Part shown: one piece after another, positions 1-11,097 of the stretch
How positions within the stretch are numbered: position 1 is the first letter of the stretch
Layout: each line of letters begins with the position of its first letter
Assembly (NCBI GenBank): GCA_030035585.1
Contig: CM057462.1
Coordinates: 93,889,234 to 93,953,233, forward strand
Length of the DNA: 64,000 bases
Source of the DNA: Dugong dugon
Lineage: Eukaryota; Chordata; Mammalia; Sirenia; Dugongidae
Direction: 5' to 3'
Translations under genes and position numbers: made by a program
The notes under the pieces: generated by a model
Told to the model about the DNA's origin: nothing
Seen by the model: only the letters and a program-made list of their open reading frames with translations
Databases searched by the model: none

Positions 1-857
1 CTACATTATATTTTTAAAAAATACACGGTTGTAAAGATTGAGAAAAAAAAAGCTATACAAATATATTTAAACCTGGGATGGCAGGAATATTGTTCAAAAT
101 ATATTGTTCAAAAATTCCATTAAACTTCTGAGAAAAGTTTGAGGGCCCTTAAAATGTCCTTTTCTTAAAACATTTGGTAGAATTATTAAGTCCAAGAACT
201 GGAAAGAATTTTAGAAGTCATTTCATCCAATTTTTCATTTCTTCAGACACTGAACACCTATAGGGATGAGGAGCCCTCTGCCTTCTAATATAAAGTAACT
301 GCAAAGTGGTGCTCACCCTCTGCTTGAACCCCTCTGGGAAGTGCTGAAGTGCTGAAGTCACTCCTCTCTTTGGTTGGCTTGTTACAAAGTTCTCCCTTAT
401 ATTATGTGCGTGGGTTCTTCCTCTTTGTTCTAGTTCTGTTAGGGTCAAGGTCATTCCTTTTTACATGATAATATTTAGGGTCAGTTTCACTGGTGGACGA
501 CCTGTCTAACAGGACCCTGTGCTCAGAAAGACCCCATGCTTGTTTAATACTCTGCTGTCGCCATCTTGAAATTCTTAATTTTTTGAACAAGGGAACCCAC
601 ATTTTCATTTTGCACTGGGCCCCGCAAATTATGTAGCTGGTACTGATAATATTGCAAATAGCTTTATGTCAACCCTTCTCATTCCTTTAGACACTTTTTA
701 TGTGATCAGATTTTGAGTCTTTTAACCATCCTGCTTGCTCTTTTCTGTGTTCCCAGAACTCACCTCAGACCGTAGATATGATCTAGTCAGTGTGGAGTAT
801 AAGGATCCTCAAACACTCTTGTTATAAAAGTCCCTGAGTGTATATATATTTTTAGTA
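1..857. other. Intergenic DNA, no recognised feature
   Basis: AT-rich sequence. I see no conserved protein, RNA gene or well-marked repeat. Short open frames at 218-608 have no recognisable protein features. Confidence 0.5.
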
Positions 858-1213
858 ATGTTGTTGTTGTTAGTTGCCATGAAGTCGATTCCAACTCATG
901 ATGACCCTATGTGTGCAAAGTGGAATTGCTCCATTTTTGGAATTGCTCCAAAAAGGCTGTGACTTTTTTGACACAGGAGAAAGATGCGGCAATCTGCTTC
1001 TGTAAAGATTTACAGCCTTGGAAACCCTATGGGGCAGTTCTACTCTGTCCTATAGGGTCGCTATGAGTTGGAATCGACTTGACGACAGTGAGTTTGGCCC
1101 TTTTTGAAGCAGATTGGCAGGCCTGTCCTCCAAGGCTCCTCTGGGTGGGTTCGAACTGCCAACCTTTCAGCTAGTAGTTGAACACTTAACTGTTAGCACC
1201 ACCCAGGGACTCC
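858..1213 (-). repeat. tRNA-derived afrotherian SINE, split by a second SINE
   Basis: The left end has the complement of the common SINE tail (gttgttgttagttgcc, then tcgattccaactcatg). The right end (1108-1213) has the complement of the tRNA-like head, with a B-box complement (gggttcgaact) and A-box complement near 1180-1200. The middle is occupied by a SINE in the opposite orientation, so this is an older element disrupted by a later one. Confidence 0.85.
972..1107 (+). repeat. 5'-truncated afrotherian SINE inside an older SINE
   Basis: Begins in the SINE body (aggagaaagatg, then aatctgcttctgtaaagatt) and ends with the family tail (gagttggaatcgacttgac). It lacks the tRNA head. It sits inside the minus-strand SINE at 858-1213. 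Confidence 0.8.
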
Positions 1214-1224
1214 TACAACAACCC

Positions 1225-1370
1225 TACTAGTTAAGAAATGGATTTATCCCCAATTTGCAGATAAGAAAACTATGGGTTACTAAGGTTATATAACATGTTT
1301 ACAGTCATACAGTTAATAAGTGGCAGAGAAGGACCCAAACCCAAGTCTGACTAACTGCAAGTGTATTTCA
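1225..1370 (+). repeat. MIR-like ancient SINE fragment
   Basis: Shows the MIR 3' pattern: a remnant of 'cagatgagaaaact', then a 'taagtggcagag' segment followed by 'acccaaacccaagtctgact'. Strongly diverged, as expected for a mammal-wide relic. Confidence 0.65.
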
Positions 1371-1382
1371 GTCTTTTACACT

Positions 1383-1590
1383 ATGCTCTGGTTGTGCAAT
1401 GGTTAAGCACTCAGCTGCTAACGAAAAGGTTGGCGGTGGTTCAAGCCCACCCAGCGGCTCTTCAGGAGAAAAGACTTGGCAATCTGCTCCTGTAAAGATT
1501 TTAGCCTAGGAAACCCTACGTAGCAGTTCTACTCTGTCATATGGTCCCTGTGAGTCAGAATCAACTTGAAGGTACCTGACAACACACTGT
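1383..1590 (+). repeat. Afrotherian tRNA-derived SINE
   Basis: Head with A-box-like 'gcaatggttaagcactcag' and B-box-like 'ggttcaagcccac', body 'aatctgctcctgtaaagatt', tail 'gagtcagaatcaacttga'. Full-length but diverged. Confidence 0.85.
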
Positions 1591-1836
1591 GCTCCACTAT
1601 GGCTTCTCCCAAATTATTAGAGGCATTTACTGTTTTGAGGGGCTTGAGGCAGCACACATCGAGCTGTTTGTGAATCCTGAGCTTAGGGTCAAGTAATTTT
1701 GATCTAGGGTGATTTAGTGGGAAGGCCTTTTCGTATACTGATTGTGCTCCTCCCACACAGCGACCTCCTCTCCCAGGTTCATGATCTCTGTTAGATTCTT
1801 TCCAAGCATTTTTCTTTTTCTTTCTAGGCTTAGCTT

Positions 1837-2311
1837 CTCTATTAGTTTCTGATTGCTGTTATAAAAAATTACCAAAAACTTAGTGGCTTAAAACAAAATA
1901 GATTTATTATTTTATAGTTCTGGAAGTCAGAAGTCTGAAATGGGTCTTACTGGGCTAAAATCAAGGTATTGGCAGAACTGTATTCCTTCCAGGGCTCTAG
2001 GGGAGGATCCACTCCTTGACTTTTCCATCTTCTAGAGGCTGCATACATTCCTTGGCTTGTGGCCACATCACTCCAACCTCTGCTTCTGTCATCACATCTT
2101 CTCTGACTCTGACCCTCCTGCCTCTCTCTTATAAAAATCTTTATGATTGCCATGGCCCATTTGAACAATCCATGATAACCTCCCCATTTTAAAGTCAGCT
2201 GATTAACAACTTCAATTCCATCTGCCACTATAATTCCCCCTTGCCATGTAACAGAACATATTCACAGGTTCCAGAGATTCTTCAGACATCTTTGATTATT
2301 CTACTTACCAC
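1837..2311 (-). mobile_element. MLT1/MaLR-type solo LTR
   Basis: Reads as the complement of a mammalian MLT1-type LTR. The plus strand carries the typical 'gattgctgttataa', 'agtggcttaaaacaa', 'tttatagttctggaagtcag' series and ends near 'acttaccacag'. The ordered motifs are seen directly; the subfamily name is not resolved. Confidence 0.7.
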
Positions 2312-2446
2312 AGCCTCCCTACTCCCTTCCCCTTAACACACACCCAGTTCCTCATGTGACCTTGATTCCAGGGCCTTCCCCAACCTGCTCACCTTCTTAT
2401 GGATGCATTCTGGTCCTTCTGTGATTTAGGGTACCTACTATGTGCT

Positions 2447-2653
2447 AGGAGTCCCTAGGTGGTGCAAACAGTTAATAACTCCGCTGCTAACTGAGAGGTT
2501 GGAGGTCAAAGTCCACCCAGAGGAGCCCTGGAAGAAAGCTCTGGCAATCTACTTCCGAAAATACAGTCATCGAAAACTACATGGGAGCACGGTTCTACTC
2601 TGACACACATGGGTTGCCATGAGTCAAAAGCAACTCGATGGCAAATGGTTTTT
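2447..2653 (+). repeat. Diverged afrotherian SINE
   Basis: Head 'ggagtccctaggtggtgcaa', internal 'ctggcaatctacttccgaaa', tail 'catgagtcaaaagcaactcg'. This body variant (ending 'gaaaac', with 'catgggagcacggttctac') differs from the main subfamily. Confidence 0.75.
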
Positions 2654-3528
2654 CTACTATGTGCTAGGCATTTTACTAAGGGCAGGGGACACCAAGAAAA
2701 AAGACATAGTCCCTCCTCTCAAGGTGCTCACATTTTTGTGGATCTGACAGAACAATCTTAAAACACAAGAAATCATGGCAATTACTGGGATGTGAAGGAG
2801 CACTCAGGACTTGGGGCCTGGGGTAGGAAGGGATAGGTCTTATTCCTCCTATTCCTATCAAAGATCCACAAAATCAAGAGAGGGCTACTACCACAGAGAA
2901 AGAGGATCTGCACTCTAGTGAGCAGAGTGTGGGCTCAGGCGTCCCTAAAGGGTCACTGCTGGAAGTGGTGCAGAAGCACAGGAATGTGGAGACTTCCCTC
3001 TGCATTCCTGAAAGCCTCACTTAAGCACAGAGTCAGCGGCAGCCATCAGGGGTTACTCATTACTAAGGCCAGGAGGACCCCTGCCAGGAGGAACAAGTGG
3101 CAGGGCTCGATTTACAGTGTCCAGTGGGAGGGCTCACCCCTGGTCGGAGATCCTCTCATTTCCCCAGTGTGCACCTGACCTAAAACAAGGGCTTATTCTG
3201 AAAGTTGAAAAAGGGAGAAATTGTACGATTAAAAGCACAAAGATGGAGTTTAGTTCCTCTCTGCATCTGAATGTGGAACGTGAAAAGGAGTCAACAGCTT
3301 TCAATGATTTCTGTTTATTTTAAAACCTTCTCACAGTCCAGGACCCTGATGGCCCTTGTGATTGACCTTTTTTCCTACTGGATGACCATTTTGTAATTCT
3401 TATCATAACAAACTCAGAAGCTACAGTCTGAGCTTTCATGTTCCCGCCCACAGATGTTTCACAGGAACCACGGGACCCTTGTTTCCAGCTCTATACTGAA
3501 CTCTGCTGTCTCCTTTCAGAAACAAAAG

Positions 3529-3569
<41 letters not shown>

Positions 3570-4150
3570 TTTTTTCTCCTATTTAGCTTCCCTAGTTACG
3601 ACAAGTTTCTCGTTTCAAAAGCACACAACAGGAATGTTTTTTCCAGTGGTACATGGCCAGTAAGCTATATAGAGGAGACTGAATTCATGTTAAATCAGGT
3701 GACTTTGTGAAATAACTAGTGTTTTATAAGAGCTGTCTAGTCAACAAAAAGTTTCCCCAACCACTGAATGTTGTTCCTCAAAACAGCCTTGCACAACAGC
3801 TGTATTTGATGGTGGTTCATTAGACACTAAGTACCTGTCAAATCCAGAGTCCCTTTCTGAGAACGTTGGCTGAATGGGGACTTTTCTTTTTTATACTGCA
3901 TTAAATAAAATAAATTCTGCTCTCAGTCCACAATTGACAGGACCAGGGATCAGTTTATGCTCTTTGCTTTTAGTTTCACATCTGCTAGGTGGCCATCAGC
4001 CTAAACACCTCTAGGGACATGGAAGTCTCCACTCAAAGCAACCTTCAGTTGGCTCTGACTAATGGCCAGATTGAGAACTGTAAGTTCTCTCAATGCTTCT
4101 GCAAGAGAACCACAAGAGAGGACAACACCTTCAAGGGTTTTGGTGTGGGC
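2654..4150. other. Intergenic DNA with one microsatellite
   Basis: No gene or clear repeat was recognised apart from the (AT)n tract at 3532-3565. Overlapping frames at 2918-3323 and 3438-3710 are unsupported; the latter is mostly translation of the AT repeat. Confidence 0.5.
3532..3565. repeat. (AT)n microsatellite
   Basis: Uninterrupted AT dinucleotides for about 34 bases, probably length-variable between individuals. Confidence 0.95.
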
Positions 4151-4155
4151 CCATT

Positions 4156-4500
4156 ACACAAGGGACATTGGTGGTTCAGTGGTAGAATTTTTGCCTTCCA
4201 TGAGGGAGACCCAAGTTTGATTTCTGGTAAACGCATCTCATGCACAGACACCACCCATCTGTCAGTGGAAGCTTGTGTGTTGCTATGATGCTGAACAGGT
4301 TTGAGCAGATCTTCCAGACTAAGATAGACTAGGAAGAAAGGCCTGGTGATCTACTTCCAAAAATTAGCCAATGAAAACTCTGTAAATCTGAATGATCTAA
4401 TCCAACCAATCATGGAGATGGCACAGAACTGGGCATCATTTCATTCCATCGTACACGGGGTCGCCATGAGTTGGGAGCCAACCCAATGACAGCTAACGAC
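4156..4500 (+). repeat. tRNA-Gly-headed SINE with RTE-like tail
   Basis: The head (from about 4167) reads 'cattggtggttcagtggtag' followed by 'aatttttgcctt' and 'gggagacccaagtttgattt'. This is a clear relative of tRNA-Gly(GCC) with A and B boxes. The body includes 'gttgctatgatgctgaacag' and 'agactaagatagactagg'. The tail (about 4400-4500) is the 'ggcacagaactgggca', 'catgagttgggagccaac' type seen at RTE 3' ends. It is a different SINE family from the common one here but shares the 3' module. Confidence 0.8.
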
Positions 4501-4769
4501 GACACATATTTGATATTTGAATATAGCAAACCCACCCAATCAGACCCTTTGTCTTGGACACTATGAATGACAGATGGTCACAGAAAAGGTGGATTGTCAA
4601 ATCTAAGGTCTTCCCTCCAAATAATGCACAAGACCTGCTGTTTTTCCAGTCCCGGAGGTACTGGGACTTGGAATTAATTACTCTGTGGCTAAAAGAGAAG
4701 ATGTTGTATCTTTGCAGTAAGCTTCTCCTTCTTGAAATTTTAAATGTCAAACTAATCTAAAGATCTACT

Positions 4770-4880
4770 TATTATTCCTGTTCTAAAGATGAGAAGATGG
4801 AGTCTCAGAGAGATTAAGCAACCCACCCAACGTCTTCTGGCTAGGAAGTGGCACAGCTACATTTTATAACCCTGGTTGGC
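4770..4880 (+). repeat. MIR-like fragment
   Basis: Diverged MIR core: 'aaagatgagaagatgga', 'agagagattaagcaac', 'tggctaggaagtggcac'. Confidence 0.55.
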
Positions 4881-5321
4881 ATAATTTTTAATCTCAGTAA
4901 TCCTATTTCTTAAATGCACATCCCAAATAATGATTCTTCTGTTCAGGTTTAATTAATCAAGGACTATGGTCAGAAATGATAGAAATCCAACTTCAACTAG
5001 TTCAAGGGAGAAAAAAAAAAAAGAATTTATTGGATCATGTAACCAAATCAATCTCACAAATAGGAGAGTGGGGCTGTCCTCAGGGACTCAATTGCCTTTA
5101 GGACTCTTCTATTTTTCTCTATGCACATTGGCTTTATTATTTTCGACTACAAATGGGGTTTCTTTATGAAGAGTAAACGTGGCTACCAGTGCTGCAAACT
5201 TAACATCACTTTATATCTAGCTGAAGAGCAAGAGAACATTTGTCACAAGAAAAACCTGGGTCAGGACTCTGACTGGCCCAGCTTAAGTCCACTGATTCAG
5301 AAATGCTGTGAGCTATAACAC

Positions 5322-6114
5322 ATTAAAAACCTGTAGCAATACAGTCAACTGATATTTGACAAAGGCAATTCAATGGTGGTGGAACAATTGGCTGTCCATA
5401 TGCAAAGCCAACCAAAAAAATAAAACAAACAAACAAACAACAACAATAAAAACCTGGACACAGACCTTACACCTCACACAAAATTTAACTCAAAATGGAT
5501 CCTAGACCTAAATGCAAAAGCAAAACTTTGAAACTTCTAGAGAAAAGCATAGGAGAAAATCTACATGACCTGGGATTTGATAACGAGATTTTATATACTA
5601 CATCAAAAGTACAATCCATGAAACAAAAAATTAAGAAGTTGGATTTTATTCAAATTAAAAACTTCTGCTTTGCAAAAAATACCATTAAGAGAATGAAAAG
5701 ACAGCCAGAGACTGGGAGAAAATATTTGCAAAACACATATCTGACAAAGGACTTGTATCCCAAATATACAAATAGCCCTTGAAACTCAACAATAAGAAAA
5801 CAAATGACCCAATTGAAAAACAGGCAAAAGATCTGAATAGACACTTCACCAAAGATACTGTAAATAGATGGCAAATAAACATATAAAAAGATGCTCACTG
5901 TCCACTGTAACTAAGAAAATAAAAACTCAAACAACAATAAGATGCACTACACAGCTTTTAGAGGGGCTAAAAAAAAAACCTGACAATACCAATAGCTGCT
6001 AAGGATGAGGAGCAATGGAAACTTTCACGCATTGCTGGTGGGAATGCAAAATGGTACAGCCACTTTGAAAGATAGTTTGGCAGCTTCTTACAAAGCTAAA
6101 CACAATCTTACCAT
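5322..6114 (+). mobile_element. L1 fragment, ORF2 C-terminal region
   Basis: Frames between about 5495 and 6110 give the L1 ORF2 C-terminal pattern. Visible pieces include KLDFIQIKNFCFAKNTIKR and, further on, the 'ttgctggtgggaatgcaaaa' segment. It is broken by frameshifts and stops, truncated at the 5' end, and cut off on the right where an antisense RTE element begins at about 6115. It is a dead retrotransposon copy; no ORF1 or endonuclease is present. Confidence 0.9.
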
Positions 6115-6554
6115 GTTGTTGTTGATGTCTGGTGCCTTCAAGTCAGCTCTGACTTAGAGCAACCTTATATATAACTGAACAAAATGTTGCCTGATCTGGC
6201 ACCATCCTCACAACTGTCGCTATGTTTGAGCCCATTGTTGCAGCCACTATGTCGGTCCATCACATTGAGGGTCTCCTTCTTTTTCAGTGACCCTCTACTT
6301 TACCAAGCATGATGTCCTTCTCCAGGGATTGGTCCCTCCTGATGATGTGTCCAAAGTAAGCAAAACGAAGTCTCGCCATCCTTGTTCTAGGAGCATTCCA
6401 GCTATACCTCCTCCATGACTGATTTGTTCCTTCTTCTGCAGCTGATGGCATATTCAATATTCTTCGCCAACACTACAATTTGAATGCATCAATTCTTCTT
6501 CCGTCTTACTTTTCATTGTCTGCTTTTCACATGCATATGAGGCAATTGAAAATC
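6115..6554 (-). mobile_element. RTE/BovB-clade LINE 3' fragment (copy A)
   Basis: The complement holds the end of an RTE-clade ORF2 (C-terminal region after the RT domain) and its short 3' UTR. The 3' terminal tail is at the left (gttgttgttgatgtc complement). The layout matches the neighbouring copy B at 6555-7469, but copy A stops at the point where B's tail begins, so one copy truncated or inserted into the other. Confidence 0.85.
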
Positions 6555-7469
6555 TTGTTGTTTGGTGCCGTAGAGTCAGTTCAGATTCATAGCGACACTG
6601 CATACAACAGAACAAAACACTACCTCGTCCTGCGCCATCCTCACAATCACTGCTATGTTTGAGCCTATGTTGCAGCCACTGTGTCAATCCATCCACTTAA
6701 GGGTCTTCCACTTTCTCTCTGACCCTCTACTTTACCAAACATGATGCCCTTCTCTAGGAACTGGTCCCTCCTGATAACATGTCCAAAGTACGTGAGATGA
6801 AATCTTGCCATCCTTGATTGTAAGGAGCATTCTGGCTGTACTTCTTCCAAGACAGATTTGTTTGTTCTTCTGGCAGTCCATGGTATATTCAATAGTCTTT
6901 TCCAACATCATAATTCAAAGGCATCAATTCTTCTTTGGTCTTCCTTATTCATTGTCCAGCTTTTGCATGTATATGAGGCGATTGACAATACCATGGCTTG
7001 GGTCAGCCACACCTTAGTCCTCAAAGTGACATCTTTGCTTTTTAATACCCTGAAGAGTCTTTTGCAGCAGATCTGCCCAATGCAATACGTCGTTTGATTT
7101 CCTGACTGCCGTTTCCATTAGGATTGATTGTAGATCCAAGTCAAATGAAATCCTTGACAAGTCAATCTTTTCTCTGGTTATCATGATGTTGCTTGGTCCA
7201 GTTGTGACGATTTTTGTTTTCTTTGTGTTGAGGTATAATTCATACTGAAGACTGAAGTCTTTGATCTTCATCAGTAAGTGCTTCAAGTCCTCTTTGCTTT
7301 CACCAAGCAAGGTTTTGTTATCTGCATATCATAGGTTGTTAATGAGTCGCCCACTAATCCTGATGCCACATTCTTCTTCATATAGTCCAGCTTCTGGGAT
7401 CATTTGCTCAGCATACAGACTGAATAAGTAGGATGAAAGGATCCAATCCTGACACATTTAAATGTTCTT
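6555..7469 (-). mobile_element. RTE/BovB-clade LINE, RT thumb to 3' end (copy B)
   Basis: Two minus-strand frames show RTE reverse transcriptase. The one at 7014-7310 has the segment after the catalytic motif (LNTKKTKIVTTGP). The one at 6665-6892 has the C-terminal pattern of RTE proteins (HLTYFGHVIRRDQFLEKG, then a GRPLSGW motif). Just upstream, near 7311-7345, the catalytic YADD position reads YADN and is preceded by a stop codon, so the copy is defective. It is 5' truncated, with the 3' tail at about 6555. Confidence 0.9.
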
Positions 7470-7483
7470 AAACATATGTTTTG

Positions 7484-7669
7484 TAGAGGGTCAGTGAAAA
7501 AGAGGAAGACCCTCAAAAAGATGGACTGACACAGTGGCTGCAACAATGGGCTCACACATAACAAAGATGGTGAGGATGGTGTAGGACCGGCCAGTGTTTT
7601 CTTCTCTTGTGCCTAGGGTTGCTATGAGTCAGAACTGACTGGATGGCACCTAAAACAACAACAACAACG
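7484..7669 (+). repeat. RTE 3'-end fragment (5'-truncated or SINE-like)
   Basis: Contains 'agagggtcagtgaaaaagag', 'gatggactgacacagtggct' and the tail 'tatgagtcagaactgactgg', then (aac)n. It is the complement-matched counterpart of the left ends of the RTE copies at 6115-7469. It is either a short 5'-truncated RTE or a derivative. Confidence 0.8.
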
Positions 7670-8879
7670 AATTGCTTAATATTAAAAAATATTCTTCAGC
7701 CACCATGTGCTCTTGCTAATACTTTGATGTTTTACAAATATCCCCAGAATCACAATTTGGAACACGAAGAGAAGAAAACAAATGCTCAGCACTACTGGGA
7801 AATGACACTTCATTACACAAGACTCTACTGAGTTCATAATGGGGGGAAGAGAACTGAAAATTTCATATGTTTTTTCTTCTTTTACCTAAGAACTTCTACC
7901 ACTCAAATCTTCCCCCATCTGACACGGTGGCCATCTCTGATTTCAGCAGTTGCACCACCTACAAACCTGCACTGCATTTGAATGTAGTTGTTGCTTTTTA
8001 TTTCAAGGAGAGGAGGAAAAAAAATATAAAGAAGTTATTTCTCCAGGGCCTGAAAAGTGTTGGCCCCAAGAGCCGATGTTTAGGGTTATGCTCTGCCAGT
8101 GCTGAGCACCAATCCCAAGTAACAAAGGTTAATAAATGTGCGTGTGCGTGCACGTGTGTGCGTGTGTGTAAGAGAGAGAGAAAGAGAGATTGATTTATGA
8201 CATGCAGTGTTAGAATTGACTCAACGGCAGCTAACAAGAAGCATGTACCCATGGCAGGAGCTCCTCTAACCTGGGTCTAAGATTAGTGCTGCTTCCCTGT
8301 TGATGCTAAGGTGTGAGTTGGTGCAAGATCTGCATGAATGGCTGGAAGAGCAGGAGTTAAGGCTTTTGGCTATCAGGAGATAGCCCCCAGATGGACTCTC
8401 TTGAGATACCTGCGTTTATATGACCTCTTGCAAGACGATCCCTCAAGATGATCACAGCAGTGGCCACCTGGCTAACGTACTATGTGTTGGCTCTCCCTTC
8501 CTTCCTGCCTCACTCTCCTTTTCCCTTACTCTTGCTTCCCTGGAAATGCTCTCCCCAGTAAAGTAGTGGCACTTAAACCTTGGCCTCATTTTCTGCTTTC
8601 TGGGGGAACTCAGGGTAAAATACTACCCTATAAAATAGTAATCCTTATCTTGCCACTCTCTTTACCCCTTAGCCAGTTTTATTATTTTCTATATCACGTG
8701 TCACCATACCATATTATCTTCTTCCCTCTTCCTTGTCTTTCTCCTTCCCAAGAGTGGTTCTGGCTTGGTCTGGCTCACTTCTTTCAGAGCTGTTGACTGT
8801 TGTTTCCCAAGAGGCCAATGGCAAGGGTAGAGATGTACAAGCGTAGGTGAGGAGTGAAGAGGAAAGGGACAAGAAAGCG
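7670..8879. other. Intergenic DNA
   Basis: No gene recognised. The 8130-8240 part holds a GT/GA microsatellite and a SINE tail, listed separately. Open frames at 8482-8974 on both strands have no recognisable domain. Confidence 0.5.
8134..8240 (+). repeat. GT/GA microsatellite joined to a SINE tail
   Basis: A mixed (GTGC/GT)n then (GA)n tract at 8134-8188 is followed by 'tagaattgactcaacggcag' and 'ctaac', the diagnostic 3' tail of the local SINEs. The microsatellite probably grew inside or next to the SINE. Confidence 0.7.
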
Positions 8880-9090
8880 CAAGTGCAGGATTCACTGTTC
8901 CAATGGGCTGTGTCCTGGCTGTGCCCCTTAGAGACTGTGAGACTCTGAAGTCTCTTAGTCTGAGTTTCAGACACCCTATTCGTAAAACAGGACTATGAAT
9001 CCTTGCCCAACCTACACTACCAGGTGGTTGGGAGGATCAAATGGAATAATTTTGTGAACACGTCTTATGCAAATGAAAATGTTAGTAATG
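8880..9090 (+). repeat. MIR-like fragment
   Basis: MIR order of motifs: a degraded 'ctgtgtgaccttgggcaag' region, 'gtctgagtttcagacaccc', 'taaaacaggactatga', 'ggttgggaggatcaaatgg'. Confidence 0.65.
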
Positions 9091-9399
9091 TGATTTGGCA
9101 GGGTTCCTACTAGTAGCCCCCAAATAAAAGAATTTCTGTATCTATGATTTAGCAAGTAAATTAATGCAGCCTGGAGACGAGTGGGTCCACAGCAGTCAAG
9201 TGAGCAAGACTAAATGATCAGACCTTGGCAGCAGCAGCTACATTCACTATGAATTCACATATGGGGTCATATAGTTGAGAAGAAGAGGGGCATGATGGTC
9301 CACATTTGAGCTTAGCAATTAATTCATCTAATAATTTCAGCTGACTTCTTATGCTTCCATGACTGCTCCTTAGTCCAAAACTATGCATATCGTTGTTGT

Positions 9400-9494
9400 C
9401 ACACCTTTCTCCCGCAGAGCAGCTGGTAGGTTTGAACAGCCAATCTTTCGGTTAGAAGCTGAGCGCTTAACCACTACACCACCAAGCCTCCTTG
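9400..9494 (-). repeat. Afrotherian SINE head fragment
   Basis: Complement of the tRNA-like head: 'tttctcccgcagagcagctg', 'ggtttgaacagccaatcttt', 'gcgcttaaccactacaccac'. Only the head half is present. Confidence 0.85.
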
Positions 9495-11097
9495 AGTTTG
9501 ACAACAGTTCATACTAAAAGACTTCGGGAGTGTGCATGAGCCAACAGGGTGGTGTGATTGCCAAAAAACAGTGAATGCATCCAAATCCCACACCTGGTGT
9601 ACTGGGTTCCCATTAGGATGACACACTTAAGTCTGACATGAACAAGCTGGAAGCCGTGCCAAAAGGAGCAAGCAGGATGGGAAAATGGCTGGAAAAATGC
9701 CACATGAGGAGTGTCTGAAAGACTAAGACAAAGGAAGTCCAAGAGTGAGTATATATAAACCAATATTTGAAGGACTGATATGTGAAGGGATGACTTCATT
9801 TATTCTGTCAGCTCCAGGAAAGCAGAACTCAGACCTATGGGTGGAAGTTACCTGGGGATAGATTTCAGCTCAGTGGAAGAATTTTCTGATAATGCAGGCA
9901 TCCAATGACAATACAGCTGTCTACCCATGATACGAGCTGTCCAGTGAAGAAGGACCTGAGTCCCAGAATCTGGTACTAGATATAACATTGGCCTAGATAC
10001 CAACTCAGGAATTCTATTTCAAAAGAAGACCATGACTGCTCCAACAGAAGCAGTCTTGTGTTAGCAAGCAATTTATGTGCTCCTTCACAATGCTATAACC
10101 TCTTGGGGGCAGCAGAGTAAGGAAGAACAGGAAAGATATCTTATTTCTCTTAATACTGGCTAAACAGACACTGCTTATCTACTCAGAGGCAGGTACCTGA
10201 AGTGCCAAACCAACCTCTTTTTTCAGTGGTAACGTTTTCATTGCAACAATACTGTGGAGAAAGGAAGCTATCATTACCACTGATGTTTGAAAATTAATTT
10301 TGAAGTAAGAAAATAACTGCTTCTACATTTCAGCACATTATTTAACTCCACAAACCTTAGTTTCCTTATCTGTTAAACAGAGATGACAGCGATATTTACC
10401 TCTAACGATGGTTCACTCATTAATTCAACAAATATTTGGGCACCTATTATGTGGCAGGCTTAGTTCTACTTGCTGGGGATATCTATCATTGAACTAAAAA
10501 GACACAAAGCCCTCACCGAGCTTGCATTCTAGTGGGGTGAGGCAGCAGTAAACACAGCACATAAACTGTAGAATGTTAGTGTGAACATAGCATACGGAAG
10601 TGCTATGGGAAAATAAAGCAGGGAAGAAGACGGACAGGAGGGAGGTGGTTTCTGTGAAAGGAATGAGTAAGCTAATGCAGGTAAAAGTGCGTAGGCTGAT
10701 TCAGTAGAAAGTCTTCAATTCGTGTTAGCTATGATTACCACAGGGAATTCTGAGCTGGTAGGACCTACAGTAAAATGCATCATCCAACTCCTGAATTATT
10801 CAATAGGTGATGTGTATTCAAAGTAAAAACCAAAAGAAAGTGGATTCTGATATTTGCAGGTGAAAGAGAGCAATCAATGAAAATATAATGACTTTGGGGT
10901 TCTGGCGCTGCCTCATTTGTGCAAGAATGGTGAAACCTGGGTTTGAACTGAGTTGCATCAGGCAAGTGACCTAACTTCTCTATGCCTTAGTCCCCCCACC
11001 CCCACCCCATTTGACCAGGGCGGTTGTGATACTTAGTAATAACATATGTAAAATAGTGGGCACACAACAGATAACAGCGTACATTATTATTATAATG
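9495..11097. other. Intergenic DNA with MIR and L2 relics
   Basis: A MIR-like piece lies at about 10320-10405 ('aaaccttagtttccttatct' pattern) and an L2-like 3' piece at about 10425-10600 ('caaatatttgggcacctatt', 'gagcttgcattctagtgggg'). No gene recognised. Confidence 0.55.

Noticed and set aside
4156..4240. Possible tRNA-Gly gene
   Set aside because: The tRNA-like head is diverged and continues directly into a SINE body and tail. It is a retroposon, not a tRNA gene.
5495..5782. 95-codon plus-strand frame
   Set aside because: It is the L1 ORF2 C-terminal region in a broken copy, not a host gene.
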